Assembly: GCF_015904235.1 (NCBI RefSeq)
Contig: NZ_JADZLT010000056.1
Span: 323,049 to 387,048 of the forward strand
Direction: 5' to 3'
Source of the DNA: Methylobrevis albus
GTDB lineage: Bacteria > Pseudomonadota > Alphaproteobacteria > Rhizobiales > Pleomorphomonadaceae
DNA: 64,000 bases
The notes under the pieces are model-generated. The model was not told the origin of the DNA, ran no database searches, and was given only the letters and a program-made list of their open reading frames with translations. Below, piece by piece: positions 37,158 through 47,214 of this stretch (position 1 is the first letter of the stretch; every line of letters starts with the position of its first letter). The position numbers were made by a program, and so were the translations under genes.

Positions 37158-39185
37158 ATGAACATTCTTAGAAATACGCTGCTCGTCGGCATCGCCGGCA
37201 GCATCATGCTTTCACCGGTCGTCGCTTCCGCGCAGGCTTTCGTTCCGCGGCTCACAGCCTCGACCGAGATCATCCTCGCGCAGAGCGACGAGGAACTGCT
37301 CATCCTCAAGGAGCAGCGCAAGCAGGAACGTGCCGAGCAGCGCAAGCAGGAGCGCGTCGAGCAGCGCCAGCAGGAACGTCAGGAACGCGCCGCGGAGCCC
37401 GAGCGCGCCGCCGAGCCGGAGGCGGCGCCGCAGCGCCGCCAGCAGCGCGCCGCCGAGCCCGAGATGCAGGACGGCCCCAGCGAGGCCGAGGCCGCCGAAA
37501 GCCAGCGCAATGCCCAGCAGGCCGAGCAGGCGCGCGAGGAACAGCGGGAGCTGCGCCGCCAGCAGCAGGCGGAAGAACGCGCCGCCGAACGCCAGCGCCA
37601 GCGCGAACAGGCCCAGGAGCCGGAAGCCGCTCCCGAGCCGCGCCAGCGCGAAGAGGCAAACGAACCGGCCGCGCAGCCGGATGGCGCGACCTCGGCGCAG
37701 CAGCGCCGCGAACAGCGCATTCTGGAGCGCCAGCAGGCGCGCGAAGCCGAGCAGCGTGCCCGCGAGCAGAACGGCGCCGCCGAACCGGCCGCCGAGCCGG
37801 ATGGCGCCACCACGGCGCAGCAGCGCCGCGAGCAGCGCATTCTCGAGCGCCAGCAGGCGCGCGAAGCCGAGCGCCGCGCCCGCGAGCAGAATGGGACGGC
37901 CGAGCCGGCACAGCCGGACGCGGCGACGACTGCGCAGGAGCGGCGCGAGCAGCGCGTCCGCGAACGCCAGCAGGCGCGGGAAGAAGAGCGCCGTGCCCGC
38001 GAGCAGGCCGGCGAACAGGGTGGCGCCGGCGGACCGCTGGTGCGTCCCGGCGTGCCGGATCCCGCCAGCGGCGACCAGGCCGCCGAACAGCGCCGCCAAC
38101 AGCGCATCGACGAGCGACGTGATCAGCGCGTCGAGGAGCGCCGCCGGCAGGCCGAGCAGCGCCGCGAGCAGGCGGAAGAGCGCCGCGAACAGCGGATCGA
38201 GCAGCGCGGTGAAGAGCGCCCTCCGCAGCGCGAGACCGCCGAGATGCGTGAGCGCCGCATCGCCGCCGAGCGCGACGCCCGCCGCGACGCCGAGGAGCGC
38301 CTGCGCGACCGGCGCGTCGTCGAGCGCGGCGACGGCCGCCTCGTCGTCCGCGACGGGCAGCGCGAAGTGGTCTACTCGGACGACATCGAGCGCATGGGCC
38401 GCAATGCCCGTGACGTCCGCATCGAGCGTCTCGACGACGGGCGCCGGCGCGTTGTGGTGGTGAAGCCGAACGGCGACCGGATCGTGACGGTCTACGACCG
38501 CTACGACCAGATCGTCACCCGCACCCGTATCGATGCCCGCGAGCGTGAGCAGTACATCATCGACAACCGTCGTGACGGCCGCTACGAGCCCGGTCTCGTG
38601 ATGGACTTCGGCCGCGTGCTGCCGCCGCTGGTGATTTCGATCCCGCAGGAGCAGTACATCGTCGAGAGCGCCTATGCGACGCCGATCGAGATCGAGGACG
38701 CCCTGCTCGCGCCCCCCGTCGAGGTGGTCGAGCGGCCCTACACGCTCTCGGAAGTGCGCTACAGCTCGCGTCTGCGCGACAAGGTGCGCCGCGTCGACCT
38801 CGACACGATCACCTTCGACACCGGCTCGGCGGACATCACCAGCGACCAGATCGACAGCCTCGAGTTCATCGGCACCGCGATCGGCGACATCGTCGATCGT
38901 GATCCGAACGAGGTGTTCCTGATCGAGGGCCACACCGACGCCGTCGGCTCGGACCTCTCCAACCTGACGCTGTCGGATCGCCGCGCCGAGGCCGTCGCCC
39001 TGGCGCTGACCGAGGACTTCGGCATCCCGCCGGAGAACATCGTCACGCAGGGCTATGGCGAGCAGGACCTCAAGGTCGACACCGATGGTCCGGCCCGCGA
39101 GAACCGCCGCGTCACCATGCGGCGCATCACCCCGCTGCTCGCCCAGGCCGCAGAAGGCCGGGACGGCACCGGCAACGCGCAGTGA
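37158..39185 (+). CDS. OmpA-family protein with long Glu/Gln/Arg repeat region
   Basis: A 675-residue exported protein with a signal peptide (1-27, ending ASAQA). An extended Glu/Gln/Arg/Ala-rich segment (about 50-390) contains three near-identical 40-residue repeats (169-208, 209-248, 249-287; each with PDGATxAQQRREQR or a close variant). A linker (400-535) leads to an OmpA-like peptidoglycan-binding domain (about 545-660; FDTGSADI, IEGHTDAVGSD, LSDRRAEAVA). The repeat region should form a long charged helix or coiled coil in the periplasm; no beta-barrel is obvious. It is followed by a strong terminator, so it forms its own unit. Related proteins occur in Hyphomicrobiales; their role is unknown to me beyond envelope anchoring. 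Confidence 0.85.
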   Translation: MNILRNTLLVGIAGSIMLSPVVASAQAFVPRLTASTEIILAQSDEELLILKEQRKQERAEQRKQERVEQRQQERQERAAEPERAAEPEAAPQRRQQRAAEPEMQDGPSEAEAAESQRNAQQAEQAREEQRELRRQQQAEERAAERQRQREQAQEPEAAPEPRQREEANEPAAQPDGATSAQQRREQRILERQQAREAEQRAREQNGAAEPAAEPDGATTAQQRREQRILERQQAREAERRAREQNGTAEPAQPDAATTAQERREQRVRERQQAREEERRAREQAGEQGGAGGPLVRPGVPDPASGDQAAEQRRQQRIDERRDQRVEERRRQAEQRREQAEERREQRIEQRGEERPPQRETAEMRERRIAAERDARRDAEERLRDRRVVERGDGRLVVRDGQREVVYSDDIERMGRNARDVRIERLDDGRRRVVVVKPNGDRIVTVYDRYDQIVTRTRIDAREREQYIIDNRRDGRYEPGLVMDFGRVLPPLVISIPQEQYIVESAYATPIEIEDALLAPPVEVVERPYTLSEVRYSSRLRDKVRRVDLDTITFDTGSADITSDQIDSLEFIGTAIGDIVDRDPNEVFLIEGHTDAVGSDLSNLTLSDRRAEAVALALTEDFGIPPENIVTQGYGEQDLKVDTDGPARENRRVTMRRITPLLAQAAEGRDGTGNAQ

Positions 39186-39257
39186 TCGCGCAGTCCTGAG
39201 CTACCCGCCGCCGAACGGCGGACCGAGGTCCGAGGCAACACCCGTTTGCGGCAGGCG

Positions 39258-39288
39258 ACGGCCCGGCTGGTTCACCCAGCCGGGCCGT
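39258..39288 (+). terminator. Intrinsic terminator after the OmpA-family gene
   Basis: Perfect 13-base stem ACGGCCCGGCTGG / CCAGCCGGGCCGT with a five-base loop TTCAC, followed by TCTCGTTT, 73 bases after the stop. Confidence 0.8.
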
Positions 39289-39408
39289 TCTCGTTTCACC
39301 GGGCCTCTCATCCTCACCTTACTGCGCAGTCGTCACTCGACTTTGGGAACAACCTGCCGCGGCCATCGTTCACCTCCTGCACGTCGCAAATCGAAAGTGG
39401 AGGCAACT

Positions 39409-39489
39409 ATGTTCAAGGGTGGACTTCTCTGGCTGATCGGCATTCCCCTTCCGATCATTCTGCTCATCTGGCTGTTCGGATTTCTCTGA
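39409..39489 (+). CDS. 26-residue hydrophobic membrane peptide
   Basis: A tiny gene starting MFKGGLLWLIGIP, then a hydrophobic stretch to the end (one membrane helix of about 20 residues). GGAGG lies at 39398-39402, six bases before the ATG, which is the main evidence that it is translated. It stands alone between the OmpA-family terminator and a VOC gene. I recall similar short proteins in Hyphomicrobiales genomes but no function. Confidence 0.6.
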   Translation: MFKGGLLWLIGIPLPIILLIWLFGFL

Positions 39490-39632
39490 TCCACAACGGC
39501 GCCGACAACGGATTCTGGCGGGCGCAGGTGAATTGAATCGCCCGCCCGATGTAGCAAAACTCCCTCGCGCAGCGTCCTTCGAGCGCCTGCCTGTTCCAGG
39601 CGGCCCGACGAGACCAGCGCGAGGGAGTTTCC

Positions 39633-40157
39633 ATGTCGACTGATTCGAATTCCGAAGCCGCCACGATCTACGGAGCGGGCGGAGCGGCTGCCAGGATTAC
39701 GCCCTGTCTCTGGTTCGCGGGTGCGGCCAAGGAAGCGGCCGAATTTTACGTCACCCTGCTGCCGAACTCGGCAATCCGGCACGTCCAGCCAATGATCCCC
39801 GATCCCGCCGATCCGGCCGCGGGCGAGCCCGGCGTGCTCATCGTCAGCTTCACCATCGGCGGACAGCCTTTTCTCGCGCTCAACGGCAACCCGGAGCACG
39901 AATTCACCCACGCCGTGTCGTTCTCCATCGACTGCGCCGATCAGGCGGAGGTCGACGCGGTGTGGGACAAGCTCGCCGACGGCGGTTCGCCGGTGGCGTG
40001 CGGCTGGATCCGGGATCGCTATGGCCTGTCGTGGCAGGTGGTGCCGCGGGCCTTGCCGCGCCTGCTCGCCGATCCGGACCCGGCACGGGCGGCGCGGGTG
40101 ATGGCGGCGATGCAACAGATGGTGAAGCTCGACGTCGCCGTGCTGGAAGCGGCCTGA
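39633..40157 (+). CDS. VOC-superfamily protein, PhnB-like
   Basis: A 174-residue protein of the vicinal-oxygen-chelate superfamily, PhnB/3-demethylubiquinone-methyltransferase-like branch. It has RITPCLWFAGAAKEAAEFYVTLLPNS near the start (given here by its core CLWFAGAAKEAAEFY, about 22-36), GGQPFLALNGNPEHEFTHAVSF (core LALNGNPEHEFTHA) and the terminal GLSWQVVP (about 133-140). Such proteins are often called methyltransferases in error. It is convergent with a second VOC gene, with a shared terminator between them. Confidence 0.85.
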   Translation: MSTDSNSEAATIYGAGGAAARITPCLWFAGAAKEAAEFYVTLLPNSAIRHVQPMIPDPADPAAGEPGVLIVSFTIGGQPFLALNGNPEHEFTHAVSFSIDCADQAEVDAVWDKLADGGSPVACGWIRDRYGLSWQVVPRALPRLLADPDPARAARVMAAMQQMVKLDVAVLEAA

Positions 40158-40186
40158 CCGCGACACCGCCATCCTTCCAGGCGGGA

Positions 40187-40209
40187 AAGCCGCGGAGTTT
40201 CCGCGGCTT
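40187..40209. terminator. Bidirectional stem-loop between two VOC genes
   Basis: Perfect 10-base stem AAGCCGCGGA / TCCGCGGCTT with loop GTT, located 30 bases after one stop (40157) and 13 bases beyond the convergent stop (40222). Confidence 0.7.
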
Positions 40210-40221
40210 CCAGCCGGTTGC

Positions 40222-40734
40222 TCATACGTGCAGGGGGGCCGCGGCCTCTGTGCCCGCTTTTTGTTCAGGCTGCGGACCGGACTCGTTGCAGAAGGCCTGC
40301 TTCGCCGCCTCGCGCAGTTCGGCCAGGCTGAGATCGCGCTTTTGGGTCGCGAGCGACCAGCGGTGACCGAACGGATCCTCGACGACGCCGTAGCGGTCGC
40401 CCCAGAACATGTCGGATGCCGGCATCAGCAGGCGTGCGCCGGCCAGGACCGCGTCGGCGATCACCACGTCGACATCATCCACATAGAGATGCAGCGTGAC
40501 CGGCGAGCCGCCGAGCGCCTTCGGCGACACCGCGCCGCAGGACGGATCGGCGTCCATCAGCATCAGCGTGCTGGCGGAAAGCCGCAGCGCGGCATGCATG
40601 ATGCGACCGTCGGACCTCGGCATCCGAACCAATTCTTCGGCGCCGAAAACCTTGACATACCAATCTATTGCCGCCGCGGCGCCCTCGCAGACGATGTGGG
40701 GCGACAGCGGAGTGGTCAGCGTGTCATCGGCCAT
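40222..40734 (-). CDS. VOC-superfamily protein, PhnB/glyoxalase-like
   Basis: A 170-residue VOC protein of the PhnB type. It has AAIDWYVKVFGAEELVRM (about 21-38), LHLYVDDVDVVIADAVLAGA (about 81-100) and the closing DRYGVVEDPFGHRWSLAT (about 113-130), the usual VOC end motif. The C-terminal 40 residues look disordered. It differs clearly from the convergent neighbour, so this is not a recent duplication. Substrate unknown. Confidence 0.85.
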   Translation of the reverse strand: MADDTLTTPLSPHIVCEGAAAAIDWYVKVFGAEELVRMPRSDGRIMHAALRLSASTLMLMDADPSCGAVSPKALGGSPVTLHLYVDDVDVVIADAVLAGARLLMPASDMFWGDRYGVVEDPFGHRWSLATQKRDLSLAELREAAKQAFCNESGPQPEQKAGTEAAAPLHV

Positions 40735-41028
40735 GGCTTGTCCTCCAGCTCTGCGGGCACCGGTGCGGCGCCCTCGCGGCCGGAGGACGTGTGAAGCCGA
40801 TCGGTCCCGACATCGGGAGGCTGAAATCCGGCGACGATGCCCCCGGATCGCTTTTCACCACCGGAAAGCGTCACGCCCCCTTGATCGGCACGGTCGATGC
40901 TTGATGATGCGATACCACTTTGGTGCGCGGTGGAGTCGGTCCCGGACCGGCGGACAAAATCAAAGCAAAACCCGAGGAAACGCCTGGAACCGGCCTCAAC
41001 GACCTTTAGGTTTCATTGGAGTGTGGTC

Positions 41029-41334
41029 ATGGTCCAGATCGCCAAGTTCGTCCAGAAGGACGGCCAGGAAGTCTATATCAACGCAGACATGCTGCTCTAC
41101 ATCGCCCCTGCCCCGGGTGGGAGCGCGCTTTACTTCTCCGCCTATCGGCCGGACGGCATTTCCCGGGTTTTTGTCCAGCAGGCGCCGAAGGAAGTCGCCT
41201 CGAAGCTCGCGAAGCTCGGCCAGCCTGCCGGGAAGGTGGACGGTGGTTCTCCGGAGGGCGTGGCAGCAAAGCCCAAGCCGGTGACGCCGAATGCCGCAGC
41301 GCTTGCCCAAGCAAAGGGCGTCAAGAAAGTGTGA
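41029..41334 (+). CDS. Small protein of unknown function, FlbD-like N-terminus
   Basis: A 101-residue protein. The first 65 residues (VQIAKFVQKDGQEVYINADMLLY, with core QEVYINADMLLYI) resemble the pattern of FlbD-type flagellar proteins: a short beta-rich domain asking for a residue before a Val-xx-Lys-Leu helix (EVASKLAKLG). The tail (70-101) is Pro/Ala/Lys-rich. The ATG at 41029 is preceded by GGAGTG. I do not assign a function; the resemblance is weak and by eye. Confidence 0.6.
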   Translation: MVQIAKFVQKDGQEVYINADMLLYIAPAPGGSALYFSAYRPDGISRVFVQQAPKEVASKLAKLGQPAGKVDGGSPEGVAAKPKPVTPNAAALAQAKGVKKV

Positions 41335-41629
41335 CATCGGCCAGGCCGGCAAGAACAGAAGAGACGATCCACAGGACCGAGACCACCACCGGCGACGCGC
41401 CCGAATTGAACCGGCTCCCAGAGACCGGCCGGGCGCGTCCGGCGACCACGCCACGCCTCCCGCCCTCCAGGCCCGAGGCCTACATCAGAAGCCCGATGGA
41501 AGCCCCCCGGATCGGCTTGCCCTGCTCCGACGGGCTCCTTATGATCCGCGCCCACACGGCCGCGTCCGGGGATTGCGCCGGGCGCTTTCCCTCGAGACTG
41601 TCGCGCGGCCCGTCAACGGACCGGAGAGC

Positions 41630-43519
41630 ATGCTCGATTCCCTGCGCCGCGGCGCACAGACCCTTGTCGCCAAGATCCTGCTGGGCCTGCTCGTCGCGAG
41701 CTTCGCCATCTGGGGCATCGCCGGCCAGTCGACCGGCCTCGGCGGCAACACCGTCGCCGAAGTCGGCGATACGCCGATCAGCGCCACCGATTTCCAGCGC
41801 GACTATACGCAGGAGATGCGCAACCTCACGCGGCAGCTCGGCCAGCCGCTCACCTACGAGCAGGCGGCCTCGTTCGGCCTGCCGCAGCGCGTGCTCGGCC
41901 GGCTGCTCAGCGAGGCGGCCCTCAGCGACCAGGCGGCTTCGCTCGGCATCGCCATCTCGGACGAGCGCCTTGCCGCGGAGATCGCCGCCGACCCGAGCCT
42001 GCAGAACAACGGCACCTTCAACCTCGGCTATTTCGAGCAGCTGCTGCGCTCGAACGGCCTCACCCAGCAGCAGTACGTCGCCGATCGGCGGACGCTGGAG
42101 ATCCGCCGGCAGGTGGCCGACGGGCTGTTCGGCGGCGTGAAGCCGCCGGTGGCGCTGATCGAGGCCGTGTCGGCCTATCGCAACGAGACGCGCGACGTCG
42201 AGTATGTCTCGATCACGCGGCAGTCGGTCGACCCGATCGAGCCGCCCGACGAGGCGACGCTGACGAGCTTCTTCGACGCCCGCAAGGCCGACTTCCGCGC
42301 CCCCGAATACCGCGCCCTCACGCTGCTCGCGCTCAATGCGGCGGCGATCGCCGATCCGGCGGCGGTGTCGGCCGACGAGGTCCAGGCCGAGTACGATCGC
42401 AATGCCGGCCGCTACGGCAGCCCGGAGAGCCGCACCATCGAGCAGATCCTCTATCCGTCGCTGGAAGAGGCGCAGACGGCGCATGCGGCGCTCGCCACCG
42501 GATCGACCTTCGATTCGCTGCTCGCCGAGCGAGGCGTCTCGCCCGCCGATGCCAGCCTCGGCACCCTGACGCGCGACCGGGTGCTCGATCCGGCGATCGC
42601 CGAGGCCGCCTTCGCGTTGCCGGCCGGGGGCATCTCCGAGCCCGTCGCCGCCCGCTTCGGCGGCGCGATCGTGCGGGTCAGCGCGGTGAACGCGGCGAGC
42701 CTCAGGCCGCTCGCCGAGGTCGAGGCCGAGATCCGCCAGGATATCGCGCTCAACGCGGCGCAGCGTGTCGTGCTGGATACCCACGACGAGATCGAGGACG
42801 CCCTCGCCGGCGGTGCGACGCTGACCGAGGTGGCCGGCCGCTTCAACCTCACCCCGACCTCGGTCGCCGCCATCGACGCGGAGGGCCGCGACGAGGCCGG
42901 CCAGCCGGTCGCCGGCTTGCCCGAAGCGCCGGAGTTCCTCGGCCAGGCGTTCGAGACCGACGTCGGCGTCGAGAACCCGCCGGTGCAGATCGGCCGTGAC
43001 GGTTACGTCTGGTACGAGGTCGCCAGGGTGACGCCGGCGCGCGACCGGACCCTCGACGAGGTGCGCGACCGGGTCGTCGCCGCCTGGACCGAGGACGAAG
43101 CGGCGCGGCGGATGTCGGCCAAGGCCGAAGAGGTGATGAAGGCGCTCACGGAAGAGACCGACTTCGCGGCAGTCGCCACCCGCTTCGAGCTGACGCCGCA
43201 GGTCACGCCGAAGTTCGCCCGCGGCACCCAGGAAACGCCGATCGGCCGCGATGCCCAGCAGAGCGCCTTTGCCGGCCCTGAGGGCTACGTTGCCCAGGCG
43301 GCCGGGCCGCAGGGCGAGCGCATCGTGCTGAAAGTGCGCGAAGTGACGCCGGTGCCGTTCTTCGCCGAAGCGCAGGATTCGGTCGAGGCCGCCACCGGGC
43401 TCGCCACCGAGTTCGAGAACAGCCTGCTGCAGCAGTATGTCACCCACCTGCAGGCGAGCCTCGGCGTCAGCGTCAACGAGACGGTGCTGCGCACCGTCAT
43501 CGGCACCGGCGGCAGCTGA
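41630..43519 (+). CDS. ppiD: Periplasmic folding chaperone PpiD (SurA N-domain, parvulin-like)
   Basis: A 629-residue membrane-anchored chaperone. A single N-terminal anchor ([21 protein letters not shown], core [14 protein letters not shown], about 14-27) is followed by a SurA-type domain (about 35-170), a parvulin-like domain (about 235-370; [15 protein letters not shown], and a degenerate active surface) and a C-terminal helical region. The ATG at 41630 gives [13 protein letters not shown]. It lies 94 bases before trpD, the conserved order in related genomes. Alphaproteobacterial PpiD proteins usually lack measurable isomerase activity; that is family knowledge, not seen here. Confidence 0.9.
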   Translation: MLDSLRRGAQTLVAKILLGLLVASFAIWGIAGQSTGLGGNTVAEVGDTPISATDFQRDYTQEMRNLTRQLGQPLTYEQAASFGLPQRVLGRLLSEAALSDQAASLGIAISDERLAAEIAADPSLQNNGTFNLGYFEQLLRSNGLTQQQYVADRRTLEIRRQVADGLFGGVKPPVALIEAVSAYRNETRDVEYVSITRQSVDPIEPPDEATLTSFFDARKADFRAPEYRALTLLALNAAAIADPAAVSADEVQAEYDRNAGRYGSPESRTIEQILYPSLEEAQTAHAALATGSTFDSLLAERGVSPADASLGTLTRDRVLDPAIAEAAFALPAGGISEPVAARFGGAIVRVSAVNAASLRPLAEVEAEIRQDIALNAAQRVVLDTHDEIEDALAGGATLTEVAGRFNLTPTSVAAIDAEGRDEAGQPVAGLPEAPEFLGQAFETDVGVENPPVQIGRDGYVWYEVARVTPARDRTLDEVRDRVVAAWTEDEAARRMSAKAEEVMKALTEETDFAAVATRFELTPQVTPKFARGTQETPIGRDAQQSAFAGPEGYVAQAAGPQGERIVLKVREVTPVPFFAEAQDSVEAATGLATEFENSLLQQYVTHLQASLGVSVNETVLRTVIGTGGS

Positions 43520-43613
43520 GCCCCGCCGTAGCCTCTTCCGGCCGCGGTCCCGCCGCGGCCGGCCTGCCCGTTCCCGTGTCCGACCTCATCGCCCCGAGGG
43601 GGAGCCACCCGTC

Positions 43614-44630
43614 ATGTCGCAGCTGAAGCCGCTGATCGCCAAGGTCGCCGCCGGCACGGCGCTGTCCGCCGAGGAGGCGCGCGCCGCGTTCGACGTGATG
43701 ATGTCGGGCGAGGCGACCCCGGCGCAGATCGGCGGCTTCCTGATGGCGCTGAGGGTGCGCGGCGAGACGATCGACGAGATCGCCGGCGCGGTCGCCACCA
43801 TGCGGGCGAAGATGCTGCCGGTTGCGGCGCCCGACGGCGCGATCGACATCGTCGGCACCGGTGGCGACGCCTCGGGCAGCGTCAACATCTCCACCTGCTC
43901 GGCGATCGTCGCGGCGGCGGCGGGCGTGCCGGTCGCCAAGCACGGCAACCGCGCCCTCTCCTCGCGCTCGGGCGCCGCCGACGTGCTGACGGCGCTCGGG
44001 GTGAAGATCGACATCGGCCCGGACAAGATCGCCGAGTGCATCGCCGGTGCCGGCGTCGGCTTCATGTTCGCGCCGGCGCACCACAGCGCGATGAAGCACG
44101 TCGGCCCGGCGCGGGTGGAACTCGGCACGCGGACGATCTTCAACCTGCTCGGGCCGCTGTCGAACCCCGCCGGGGTCAAGCGCCAGCTGCTCGGCGTCTT
44201 CGCGGCCGCCTGGGTCGAGCCGCTCGCCCATGCGCTCGGCCGGCTCGGCACCGAACGGGCTTGGGTGGCGCACGGCTCGGACGGGCTCGACGAGATCACC
44301 GTCACCGGCCCGACGCGGATTGCCGAGCTGAAGTCCGACGGTACGGTCGCGATGTTCGACGTATCGCCCGAGGACGTCGGCCTCGCGCGGCACCCGGCCG
44401 GCTCGCTCGCCGGCGGCACGGCCGAGGACAATGCGGCCTCCCTGCGGGCGGTGCTCGCCGGGGCGCCGGGTGCCTATCGCGACGCGGTGCTGATGAATGC
44501 CGGCGCCGGCCTTCTCATCGCCGACAAGGTCGCGACCTATACCGAGGGCGTCGTCCTCGCCGCTGCGGCGATCGACGACGGCCGCGCCAGTGCTACGCTG
44601 GACAGGCTGGTCGCGCTTTCAAACGGATGA
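43614..44630 (+). CDS. trpD: Anthranilate phosphoribosyltransferase
   Basis: A 338-residue TrpD, transferring phosphoribose from PRPP to anthranilate in tryptophan synthesis. It has the PRPP loop [14 protein letters not shown] (about 82-95), [17 protein letters not shown] (core KHGNRALSS, about 109-117) and [14 protein letters not shown] (about 152-165). The ATG at 43614 follows GGGGGAG. Its stop overlaps the trpC start (ATGA). Confidence 0.95.
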   Translation: MSQLKPLIAKVAAGTALSAEEARAAFDVMMSGEATPAQIGGFLMALRVRGETIDEIAGAVATMRAKMLPVAAPDGAIDIVGTGGDASGSVNISTCSAIVAAAAGVPVAKHGNRALSSRSGAADVLTALGVKIDIGPDKIAECIAGAGVGFMFAPAHHSAMKHVGPARVELGTRTIFNLLGPLSNPAGVKRQLLGVFAAAWVEPLAHALGRLGTERAWVAHGSDGLDEITVTGPTRIAELKSDGTVAMFDVSPEDVGLARHPAGSLAGGTAEDNAASLRAVLAGAPGAYRDAVLMNAGAGLLIADKVATYTEGVVLAAAAIDDGRASATLDRLVALSNG

Positions 44631-45439
44631 CCCCGATGGCTGACACGACGATCGACATCCTCGCCCGCATCGAAGCCTACAAGCGGCTCGAGATTGCGGC
44701 GGCCCAGGCGGCCGCGCCGCTGGCCGAAGTGCGCGCCCGTGCGGAAAACAGCGGACCGGTGCGCGGCTTCTTCGCCGCGCTGCGCTCGCGCCAGGTGGCG
44801 GGCGGCATCGGCCTGATCGCCGAGATCAAGAAGGCGAGCCCGTCGAAGGGCCTGATCCGGCCCGACTTCGATCCGCCGGCGCTCGCCGCCGCCTATCAGG
44901 AGGGCGGCGCGACCTGCCTGTCGGTGCTGACCGACGGGCCGTCGTTCCAGGGCGCGCCGGAGTTTCTCGCCGCGGCGCGGGACGCCGGCACCCTGCCCGT
45001 GCTGCGCAAGGACTTCCTGTTCGAGACCTACCAGGTGTTCGAGGCGCGCAGCTGGGGCGCCGATGCGATCCTGATCATCCTCGCCGCCGTCGACGACGCG
45101 CTCGCCGCCGACCTCGAGGCGACCGCGCACGGACTCGGCATGGACGCGCTGCTCGAGGTGCACGACGAAGCCGAGATGGAGCGGGCGCTGAAGCTCGCCT
45201 CGCCGCTGATCGGCGTCAACAACCGCAACCTTCGCACCTTCGAGGTCTCGCTCGAGGTCACCGAGCGCCTTTCGAGCATGGTGCCGGACGACCGGCTGCT
45301 GGTCAGCGAGTCGGGGATCTTCACCCGGGCCGATCTCGACCGCCTCGCCGGCTCGGGCGTCAGCACCTTCCTCGTCGGCGAGAGCCTGATGCGGCAGGAC
45401 GACGTCGCCGCCGCCACCCGCACGCTGCTCAACGGCTAG
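44627..45439 (+). CDS. trpC: Indole-3-glycerol phosphate synthase
   Basis: A 270-residue TIM-barrel enzyme of tryptophan synthesis. Motifs are [14 protein letters not shown] (about 65-78) with a catalytic Lys, [12 protein letters not shown] (about 126-137), LLEVHDE (about 171) and [12 protein letters not shown] (about 195-206). Start may be the ATG at 44627 (overlapping the trpD stop) or the ATG at 44636 three codons later; I prefer the coupled one. Only trpD and trpC are here; trpE, trpF and trpBA are not in the window. Confidence 0.93.
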   Translation: MTPMADTTIDILARIEAYKRLEIAAAQAAAPLAEVRARAENSGPVRGFFAALRSRQVAGGIGLIAEIKKASPSKGLIRPDFDPPALAAAYQEGGATCLSVLTDGPSFQGAPEFLAAARDAGTLPVLRKDFLFETYQVFEARSWGADAILIILAAVDDALAADLEATAHGLGMDALLEVHDEAEMERALKLASPLIGVNNRNLRTFEVSLEVTERLSSMVPDDRLLVSESGIFTRADLDRLAGSGVSTFLVGESLMRQDDVAAATRTLLNG

Positions 45440-45496
45440 GCCCGCCGGCCGCAACATCCGGTGCGGCGCCGGGCCGAGCGATATATCGGATCGATC

Positions 45497-46006
45497 ATGA
45501 CGGACGACGCCCCTCGCCTCACCCATCTCGACGCGTCCGGCCGGGCGACCATGGTCGACGTGACCGACAAGGCCATCACCGACCGCACCGCGACCTGTGT
45601 CGGCTACGTGCGCATGCAGCCGGAAACGCTGGCGCTGATCGTCGCCGGCGGCCTCAAGAAGGGCGACGTGATCACCACGGCCCGGCTTGCCGGCATCATG
45701 GCGGCAAAGCGCACGCACGAACTGATCCCGCTCTGCCATCCGCTGGCGATCACCAGGATCGGCGTCGAGATCGAGCCGGACGACGCCCTGCCCGGCCTGC
45801 GGATTTCCGCCACCGTCCGCGTCGCCGGCCGCACCGGCGTCGAGATGGAGGCGTTGACGGCGGTCTCGGTGGCGGGGCTGACGATCTACGACATGGCGAA
45901 GGCGGTCGACCGCTTCATGGAGATCGGCGGCGTGCGGCTGACGCAGAAATCCGGCGGCCGCTCCGGCGACTGGACCGCGGACCACGCGACCGGCGCGGAG
46001 GGCTGA
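45497..46006 (+). CDS. moaC: Cyclic pyranopterin monophosphate synthase MoaC
   Basis: A 169-residue MoaC, second step of molybdopterin synthesis. It has the conserved [18 protein letters not shown] start (core GRATMVDV), [13 protein letters not shown] (about 75-87) and the active-site region [21 protein letters not shown] (core [10 protein letters not shown], about 115-124), with MAKAVDR after it. The ATG at 45497 gives [11 protein letters not shown]. It lies 57 bases after trpC and four bases before moeA. Confidence 0.95.
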   Translation: MTDDAPRLTHLDASGRATMVDVTDKAITDRTATCVGYVRMQPETLALIVAGGLKKGDVITTARLAGIMAAKRTHELIPLCHPLAITRIGVEIEPDDALPGLRISATVRVAGRTGVEMEALTAVSVAGLTIYDMAKAVDRFMEIGGVRLTQKSGGRSGDWTADHATGAEG

Positions 46007-46010
46007 CGCC

Positions 46011-47207
46011 ATGGCGCTGGTTCCGGTCGAGACGGCGCGGGCGCTGCTGCTCCGCGACGTGATGCCCACCCCGGCCGAGCCGGTGGCGCTGGCCGATGCC
46101 GGCGGCCGCGTGCTCGCCGAGCCGATCGCCGCCAACCGCACCCAGCCGCCGTTCGACGCCTCGTCGATGGACGGCTATGCCGTGCGCGCCGCCGACATCG
46201 CGGGCGCGCCGGTAACGCTGCGGATGGTCGGCACCGCGGCGGCCGGGCACGGTTTTGCCGGTACGGTCGGCCCCGGCGAGGCGGTGCGCATCTTCACCGG
46301 AGCGCCGATGCCCGCCGGCACCGACACCGTGCTGATCCAGGAGAACGCCCGCGCCGGCGACGGCACGGTGGAGGCGCTGCAATCCGAGCCGCGCGGCCGC
46401 TTCGTGCGCCGGGCCGGGCTCGACTTTGCCGCCGGCGAGGTGCTGCTGCAGGCGGGACGGCGGCTCGACGAGCGCGCGCTGGCGCTCGCCGCGGCGATGA
46501 ACCACGCGGTGCTGCCGGTGCGGCGGCGACCGAAGGTGGCGATCCTCGCCACCGGCGACGAGCTCGTCGCGCCGGGCGGCACGCCGGCGGCCGACCAGAT
46601 CGTCGCCTCGAACGGCGCCGGTCTCGCCGCGCTGGTGCATGCTGCCGGCGGCGAGGCGGTCGACCTCGGCATCGCCCGTGACGACCTCGCCGAGATCGAG
46701 GCGCGAATCGAGACGGCTGCCGACGCGGATGTCGTCGCGCTGCTCGGCGGCGCCTCGGTCGGCGACCATGATTTCACCCGCGAGGCGCTGCAGCGGCGCG
46801 GCTTCACGCTGGATTTCTGGAAGATCGCGATGCGGCCGGGCAAGCCGCTGATGGCCGGACGGGCCGGCAACCGCATCGCCCTCGGCCTGCCGGGCAACCC
46901 GGTCGCCTCGCTCGTCTGCGGCCGGCTGTTCCTCGTGCCGCTGATCGACCGGCTGCTCGGCGGCGCCGGCGCCGCGCCCGCCACCCTGCCCGCCCTGCTC
47001 GGCCGCGACCTCGAGGCCAACGACCTGCGCGAGGACTACCTGCGCGCGACGCTCGACCGCGTCGGCGACACGCTGGTCGCGACGCCGTTCGCGGTGCAGG
47101 ATTCCTCGATGCTGGCGCATCTCGCGAACGCCGATTGCCTGGTGGTGCGCGCGCCGTTCGCGGCCGCCGCAGCGGCTGGCGAGCCCTGCCGGATCATCCG
47201 GTTCTGA
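46011..47207 (+). CDS. moeA: Molybdopterin molybdenumtransferase MoeA
   Basis: A 398-residue MoeA that inserts molybdate into adenylated molybdopterin. It has the PPFDASSMDGYAVRA motif (about 44-58), ATGDELVAPGG (about 181-191), GGASVGDHDF (about 245-254) and MRPGKPLMAGR (about 274-284). It is coupled to moaC (gap of four bases). A molybdoenzyme gene lies nearby on the other strand (47832-48503). Confidence 0.95.
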   Translation: MALVPVETARALLLRDVMPTPAEPVALADAGGRVLAEPIAANRTQPPFDASSMDGYAVRAADIAGAPVTLRMVGTAAAGHGFAGTVGPGEAVRIFTGAPMPAGTDTVLIQENARAGDGTVEALQSEPRGRFVRRAGLDFAAGEVLLQAGRRLDERALALAAAMNHAVLPVRRRPKVAILATGDELVAPGGTPAADQIVASNGAGLAALVHAAGGEAVDLGIARDDLAEIEARIETAADADVVALLGGASVGDHDFTREALQRRGFTLDFWKIAMRPGKPLMAGRAGNRIALGLPGNPVASLVCGRLFLVPLIDRLLGGAGAAPATLPALLGRDLEANDLREDYLRATLDRVGDTLVATPFAVQDSSMLAHLANADCLVVRAPFAAAAAAGEPCRIIRF

Positions 47208-47214
47208 GCTGCGT

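Noticed and set aside
39055..39408. Longer frame that contains the 26-residue peptide
   Set aside because: It overlaps the OmpA-family gene and the terminator; only the last 26 codons have a ribosome site and membrane-helix character.
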